Shown: positions 59,032-64,000 of the stretch, one piece after another | How the letters are laid out: each line of letters begins with the position of its first letter | How positions within the stretch are numbered: position 1 is the first letter of the stretch | Assembly (NCBI GenBank): GCA_022497155.1 | Contig: MU385716.1 | Coordinates: 868,001 to 932,000, forward strand | DNA length: 64,000 bases | Source: Whalleya microplaca | Lineage: Eukaryota > Ascomycota > Sordariomycetes > Xylariales > Xylariaceae | Direction of reading: 5' to 3' | The notes under the pieces: model-generated | What the model saw: the letters and a program-made list of their open reading frames with translations, nothing else | Told to the model about the DNA's origin: nothing | Database searches by the model: none | Made by a program: the position numbers and the translations under genes

Positions 59032-59943
59032 CTATTTTCCCTTCCTGACCCAACCCTCGACGATCTCGCGGGCATCGCTGACCTTGGTGTCAACGTAGTT
59101 CTTGGAGACGTCGACGTGGACCTTGGCGAAGTGCCAGCCCTTCTGGATGCCCTCGCGCGTCTGGACGTGGGCGTTCGCGACGGCGGGGAACTTCTGCTCG
59201 TACGTCCACAGCAGGCCGGCGACGTTGGTCATGGTGACGGGCAGGACGAGCCAGCCGGCGCCGACGCCGAGCGCCAGCGGGACGGAGGCCCGCAGCAGCA
59301 CGTTGCGGTTGCGCGCCACGATGCTGCCGGCCATCGACGCCACCAGCACGTACACGAGGCCCGGCATCAGCTTCTCGCCGGTCTCGCGCGCCGGCGCCAG
59401 CGACGCGATGGTCTCGGTGAAGGACTTCTCGAGGTCGAAGGCCGAGTCCACCGTCGAGTTCACGGCGTCCTCGGCCTTCGTCGCGTACCGGTACACGAAC
59501 ATGCGGGCCTTCCCTATCTGCACGGCGAGCCGGTCCGTCGGCGAGGGGCTGCGAGGCTTGTGCTGCTCGGATGGGGCGGCGGGGGCGGCTGCTGGTATGG
59601 TGTCGGAGGTGGGAGATGGGATCGGGGTGCTGGCTTTGGGTGGGGGCGAATCGTACCAGTCGTCGTAGATAGGTTTCTTATTAGAAGGCTGGTGTGTGTG
59701 CACGTTCGTCAGTAAGTCGCCTGCATTGCGGACGGGTTGGTCGGGGAGACAGGGGAGCTGGGCATACAAAATGATAGTCTGATGGTGCCTCGGCCAGAGC
59801 TATCGAGGGATATAAGGCTCCTCCGACCAGAGTCGCCGCCATGAAAGGCGCGGCGACACGCTGTGACTGTGTTAGAGTTTTATTGGCCCAATTGAACAGG
59901 TCAGGGGCAGACGCACCCCTCGCAGCAGCACTCTCGCAGCCAT
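59032..59943 (-). CDS. mic26: MICOS complex subunit MIC26/MIC27 (apolipoprotein-O family)
   Basis: Three exons (59943-59917, 59866-59768, 59688-59032; introns 50 and 79 nt) encode 260 residues. The N-terminus MAARVLLRGSQRVAAPFMAA is a mitochondrial targeting/membrane-entry segment, followed by the fungal MIC26 motif NKKPIYDDW. A Pro/Ala-rich linker, an amphipathic helix (QIGKARMFVYRYATKAEDAV) and two membrane helices (LMPGLVYVLVASMAGSIV and LRASVPLALGVGAGWLVLP) complete the ApoO-like domain. The protein organises cristae junctions in the inner membrane. The first exon has only nine codons; its gtgcgt donor is weak, but the branch point (CTCTAAC) and acceptor are good and the product makes sense. 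It shares a 455-bp divergent promoter with OCT1. Confidence 0.85.
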
Positions 59944-60398
59944 TTTGCCCACAATTGAGGTTGGTGGTGGTTTGTAGGTCGTGAAATCTTGAAGTTTCAA
60001 TGAATCGGCCGTACATACAAATTATTAGCGATGATGTACATACGCTGATACGTAGGTACCAGACCCGGTCCCTGTTTTTTTCTTTTGCGGCGGATCCCGG
60101 AGCATCGGCGAAATTTCGCAATACCCGACATATGCGTATGTACGGTTTGCGATGGCAGTGGCAGCCTCGCATCCGCTTCGGTAACTTACGGCAGGAGGCA
60201 ACCTTACGGAGTACGGGCCCTTTTACACTCAGGTGAACTACTTCAGTACCTATGTACTTCCATTGGACATTGATTTTAGCATTCTTCTGTGCAACCTGTG
60301 CTCTCTGAACCTTTTTGTGTAAATACCTCCCCTCCGCTGGAGAGAGAAGGCTTTTATATGGTCCACCGGCGCGGGCCTGCAATAATGTGCTTTGCATT
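59944..60398. promoter_or_regulatory. bidirectional promoter, MIC26/OCT1
   Basis: A 455-bp spacer between two divergently read nuclear genes for mitochondrial proteins. It contains an inverted CCAAT box (ATTGG, 60262-60266), which is CCAAT when read toward MIC26, and one inverted TACTCCGTA motif (60205-60213). CCAAT is the site of the HAP complex, a known regulator of respiratory genes in fungi; its use here is inference. Confidence 0.5.
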
Positions 60399-62810
60399 AT
60401 GATCAAAACTATTAGATCAGGTCTCTGGACCTGCTCAAGGTGTCTTAGACAGGCATCTCGAATTCGAATTCGAATTCGACCGGAGCAGAGGCGTTGGCTC
60501 TCGGCTGCGCCGGGCGCCGCTCAGCTTGACGGCTCACACACGCCGGTTGACCATTCGCCTCCCGATTTGAAGCACGATGATTCTCTGCTGCGCCAGATCT
60601 TCGACTCACCCCCGACCTTCAAGCACTTCACGAGACCTTTCTTCGAACGCCGCGAGAATGTTGGCTTGTTCCGAAACAAATACCTAACCTCACCGCAGGG
60701 TTTCCTCACCTTTGCGGAGGTTACGGTTAGTAGGGCTCAGAAGCTAGTTGACAAAGTCCTCCGTGCGTCGACATTAGAAGAATACAAGGCCGTGGTTCGG
60801 GACCTGGACAGACTGAGTGATCTGCTTTGTCGGGTGTTGGATGTCTCAGATTTCGTACGCGTAACTCATCCAGATGAGAAAATACAAGCAGCTGCGTCCC
60901 AGGCATGGGCGTCTGTCTACCAGTATATGAATCAATTGAATACGGCTACTGGTCTTAGTGAGCAGCTCGGGAAGGCGCTTGCTAACCCAGAAGTCATGGC
61001 TAGCTGGAATGAGGAGGAGCAGACGGTTGCACAGTTGCTGCAGCAGGACTTCATGAAGTCCGCTATACACCTCCCGAAAGAGTCGCGGGATCAGTTTGTG
61101 GACTTGTCACAGAGGATTAGCGAATTGGGGTCCTTCTTCATCGAGTCCATGCACCCCGAAGAGCAATATATCACTCTTCCTAGTAGCAAGTTTCACGGTA
61201 TGGACCCCCGGTTGGCGCAGAAGTATACTACCCGAGGTGTGCTTCGCCTACCGTCGATGTCTCCTGAAGCGACATTGGCTTTAAGAACCGTCCATGACGA
61301 AGATACAAGAAAAGCGATCTATTTCGCAACTCGCACTGCGTCCAAGAGATCAATCCAAGTCTTGGAAGCGATACTGAAATCGCGCGCTGCGCTTGCTAAC
61401 CTAGCAGGTTTCGAGAGTTACGGTCAGATGGCCCTCCAAGATAAAATGATGGCGAAAACACCCGAGTCGGTTCAACAGTTCCTTTTAGCCTTGTCAAACC
61501 ACAATGCGCCACTCGTTGACGAGGAGGTTGCCGAGCTCCTTCAAGCGAAGATCCAAAGGCTCGATCAATCTACAGCGAGTGGCCTCCAACCATGGGACAA
61601 GGATTATTACATGGAAACTATACGCTCAAGAACGAGATCACAACGGCGCAGCAATGATTTTTTATCGGCCTATTTCTCACTTGGGACCGTCATGCAGGGT
61701 TTGTCGAGGCTCTTCACTCGTTTATACGGGATTAGATTAGTGCCTAGAGACACCTTGCCGGGAGAGACTTGGCACCCGGACGTTAGACGACTAGACGTTG
61801 TGTCTGATACCGACGGACATGTAGCGGTCCTTTATTGTGACCTTTTCTATCGAGATGATAAGTCTCCAAACCCGGCCCATTTCACTGTGCGTTGCTCCAG
61901 AGAGATCTTACCGGACGAGATCCAAGAAGCAGCGGAACACAACGCATATGGTTTCGAAGGTTTACCTCAATTTGAATCCCCCATTGACGCAGCAAATGAT
62001 GGAATGCATGTATCCCAGAATTCTGGCTCGATTAAACAGCTGCCCACGATTGCGCTGGTCTGCGATTTTCTCCAAGAGAAGAAAGTGCGCAATGAGCCTG
62101 CCCTCCTAGATTACTACCAGATGGAGACGCTTTTCCATGAGATGGGACATGCAATTCACTCGGTTCTAGCTCGGACTTCCTTGCAGAATGTTGCTGGGAC
62201 ACGATGTGCAACCGACTTCGCGGAGCTTCCGTCGACCTTGATGGAACACTTCTCTGCGGATCCCTCTGTCCTTGCTTTATTTGCACGTCACCACGTTACC
62301 GATGAACCACTGCCATACCACATGGTTGCAGACAAACTTCACGTCTTCAAGAGATTCGAGGCGTCGGATCGGGAAAACCAAATCATACTCGCTATGCTAG
62401 ACCAGAAGTATCACTCATCGCTCCCCAGTCATGACAAATTCGACTCGACGGAGGTCTATCTAGATCTTCAGAGGACGTTCGGTGAACTCCCACCAGATGC
62501 ACCGGGCACTGCATGGCAAGGTTTCTTTGGGCATCTGTTCGGATACGGAAGCACATATTACAGCTATCTCTTCGACCAAGTCCTCTCCGAGCGCGTGTGG
62601 AGGATCGTATTCTCCGCAGGTCAGGATGGGGCTGCTCTCGATAGAGCGAATGGCGAGAGGCTGAAAGAGAACCTGCTCAAGTGGGGAGGTAGTCGAGACC
62701 CCTGGAGATGCCTCTCGGATACACTGCGGGACGAGCGCTTGATCAATGGCGATGAGAAGGCCATGAGGCTTGTAGGGAGCTGGGGTATCAAAGATGATAT
62801 CCCCAACTGA
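60399..62810 (+). CDS. oct1: mitochondrial intermediate peptidase (M3 metallopeptidase)
   Basis: A single exon of 803 residues from the ATG that starts MIKTIRSGLWTCSRCLRQ, a typical fungal OCT1 opening. The presequence is Arg-rich and includes the repeat RIRIRIR. The body is an M3 thimet-oligopeptidase fold with the zinc site FHEMGHAIH (HEMGH at about 580-584) and the downstream Glu ligand in DFAELPSTLMEHF. The C-terminal block GTAWQGFFGHLFGYGSTYYS YLF is family-typical. The enzyme removes an octapeptide from imported proteins after the main processing peptidase. Length matches fungal OCT1 (about 770-810). The open frame extends upstream to 60315 without another ATG, so the start is clear. 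Confidence 0.95.
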   Translation: MIKTIRSGLWTCSRCLRQASRIRIRIRPEQRRWLSAAPGAAQLDGSHTPVDHSPPDLKHDDSLLRQIFDSPPTFKHFTRPFFERRENVGLFRNKYLTSPQGFLTFAEVTVSRAQKLVDKVLRASTLEEYKAVVRDLDRLSDLLCRVLDVSDFVRVTHPDEKIQAAASQAWASVYQYMNQLNTATGLSEQLGKALANPEVMASWNEEEQTVAQLLQQDFMKSAIHLPKESRDQFVDLSQRISELGSFFIESMHPEEQYITLPSSKFHGMDPRLAQKYTTRGVLRLPSMSPEATLALRTVHDEDTRKAIYFATRTASKRSIQVLEAILKSRAALANLAGFESYGQMALQDKMMAKTPESVQQFLLALSNHNAPLVDEEVAELLQAKIQRLDQSTASGLQPWDKDYYMETIRSRTRSQRRSNDFLSAYFSLGTVMQGLSRLFTRLYGIRLVPRDTLPGETWHPDVRRLDVVSDTDGHVAVLYCDLFYRDDKSPNPAHFTVRCSREILPDEIQEAAEHNAYGFEGLPQFESPIDAANDGMHVSQNSGSIKQLPTIALVCDFLQEKKVRNEPALLDYYQMETLFHEMGHAIHSVLARTSLQNVAGTRCATDFAELPSTLMEHFSADPSVLALFARHHVTDEPLPYHMVADKLHVFKRFEASDRENQIILAMLDQKYHSSLPSHDKFDSTEVYLDLQRTFGELPPDAPGTAWQGFFGHLFGYGSTYYSYLFDQVLSERVWRIVFSAGQDGAALDRANGERLKENLLKWGGSRDPWRCLSDTLRDERLINGDEKAMRLVGSWGIKDDIPN
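60458..60479 (+). repeat. hexanucleotide microrepeat in the OCT1 presequence
   Basis: TCGAAT is repeated three times and ends in TCGA. It stays in frame and encodes alternating Arg-Ile (RIRIRIR) in the mitochondrial targeting sequence, so copy changes would alter presequence charge without shifting frame. Confidence 0.85.
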
Positions 62811-64000
62811 TGACGATGAACCGTGCTGCAAATACGTTTGATGTCTTATTGTATTAGAGATAGACTATCAGCGACTCGAGGTCCGTCGAGGAAAGTACAT
62901 ATTGAGGAATCGATACCCCTTTGTACTATGTTACTACAATATGGCATATCGAGTTAGTGAGATTCGCCATGAAGCTGCAGACAACATAGCTTAGTTCTGA
63001 GCTGTAGCCTGAAAGGGTATCTGTGCTCGGTCCTTCGATCGACAACAAGGGCAAGCTAAAGCTGTAATCACGAATGTAAGGGCAAGCCACACAAGTTTTG
63101 ATTTTATGACATTGACATGTGCAGTCTATCAATGACCTATACCTGTCAATGTCCTTGATGCTTCCCTTGAGACCTATAGCTAGGCTAAATTAGGCCGAAA
63201 CTGTTTCGAACTATGCTTCATGCAAACATGCTATTTCGCGATATCCTGCACGTTCAAGCAATAATAAATACCTTATCATAGGCATAGAGCATCGTAGGGC
63301 TACTCGTCTCGTTCGAAGAGAGGGCATTATAGTATATTTTTGGACAGAAACGCAGATAGCGCGAGCTTCAGCTGCATAAGTAGCATCTACATATATCATG
63401 ACAAACGTCCCAGGATACATGCTATCAAAAATAAAGCCACGGTATTGCTCCCAAGCTCGTTCTCTTATATCGATTCTGGATGCAGTAATCACAATGGCTG
63501 ATAAGCAGACAGGCACGGGTCCAGGCCTCTGACCTACAGAAGCCACTGGCGCCGCCGTCGAATCAGCGCTGCCCAATGCAATGCATTGTCTTTTAGCGAA
63601 GCCCATCTGTATGGACAGCATCACAAGCCAGCAACGCCTCAAGTACCTTTTTCAACTCATTATTTCAAGACCATTTTTTACGTGCGCAATGGGCCAACGT
63701 AAGACGCCAGCGGACATTTTTCCTCTCCTGTCTCTAGCTGAAAAGGCTTCTTGAGCTAGGTATTAGGGTTATTGACTTGACCTGCTATGTAAGCAGGGCG
63801 TTTCCTCTCGTTTCTTTTCTTTTTTTGGCCCTGTATAATAAATAGAGCTGGGCTTTCTTCCCTCGTGGCCTCGCGCAAGGGATTCCTTTATCTCCTTGCC
63901 ATGTGAACGTGCGCTGCTGTGATCGAGCAAACTTCGTTCTTGGGGTCGATTTGCGTAACCTGATCTAGGTACCAACTATTCGAAGGACTACCGGTCGGTT
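62811..64000. other. gene-free region at right edge
   Basis: Contains the OCT1 3' region. The 143-codon minus-strand frame (63642-63211) has no ATG-supported domain or splice context and I do not count it as a gene. No repeat or RNA gene seen. Confidence 0.5.

Noticed and set aside
59116..59715. 199-codon plus-strand frame across MIC26
   Set aside because: Gly/His/Arg-rich antisense translation of the ApoO domain exon.
63211..63642. 143-codon minus-strand frame
   Set aside because: No recognisable domain, signal or splice partners; composition like neighbouring noncoding DNA.

Overview
The window looks like nuclear DNA of a filamentous ascomycete (Pezizomycotina). Genes are split by short introns (about 45-165 nt) with GT..AG ends and CTAAC/CTGAC-like branch points. 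The recognisable proteins are typical of that group: a Pro1/ADV-1/RosA-type Zn2Cys6 regulator, Shr3, a fungal TPC1, MIC26, OCT1, and NLR proteins of fungal type. I cannot name a genus. There are no rRNA or tRNA genes, no CRISPR array and no intact transposon that I can support. Exon structures were worked out by hand from splice motifs, reading-frame continuity and family motifs.

Layout. 1-6226 has no convincing gene. 6227-10136 holds a small Dabb-domain protein, a 5'-truncated NLR remnant (winged-helix-like region plus TPRs, no nucleotide-binding domain) and a DUF202 membrane protein. 10513-12937 is an Hcs1/SMUBP2-type DNA helicase. After a 3.3-kb gap comes a low-complexity coiled-coil protein (16255-18304), then a secreted M28 aminopeptidase (19131-20706, minus). 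22052-26933 (minus) is the most striking gene: a seven-exon NLR of about 1495 residues that joins an alpha/beta-hydrolase, a NACHT NTPase, ankyrin repeats, a Cys/His zinc-finger-like module and a disordered tail. A 16-bp tandem repeat and a TA-rich spacer separate it from a GH47 alpha-mannosidase (28435-30438). Then come Shr3 (31278-32081), a single-pass cell-surface sensor-like protein (33340-34551, minus), a HAD-family hydrolase (35847-36659, minus), a decayed membrane-protein fragment (about 37771-38279, minus) and the Pro1-type regulator (38317-40467, minus).

A 6.8-kb gene-free divergent spacer separates Pro1 from a SAM+PH protein (47279-49945) whose first coding exon is only the ATG. From 50622 to the end the window is rich in nuclear genes for mitochondrial proteins: an SOD-fold mitoribosomal protein (mS42/mS43 type), the thiamine-pyrophosphate carrier TPC1, MICOS subunit MIC26 and the intermediate peptidase OCT1, the last two head to head. 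An MDR oxidoreductase and an unrecognised acidic protein sit among them. 62811-64000 shows no gene.

Functionally the window mixes secretory-pathway genes (GH47, Shr3, M28, sensor), mitochondrial biogenesis, polarity/developmental control (Pro1, SAM-PH) and self/non-self recognition (one full and one decayed NLR).
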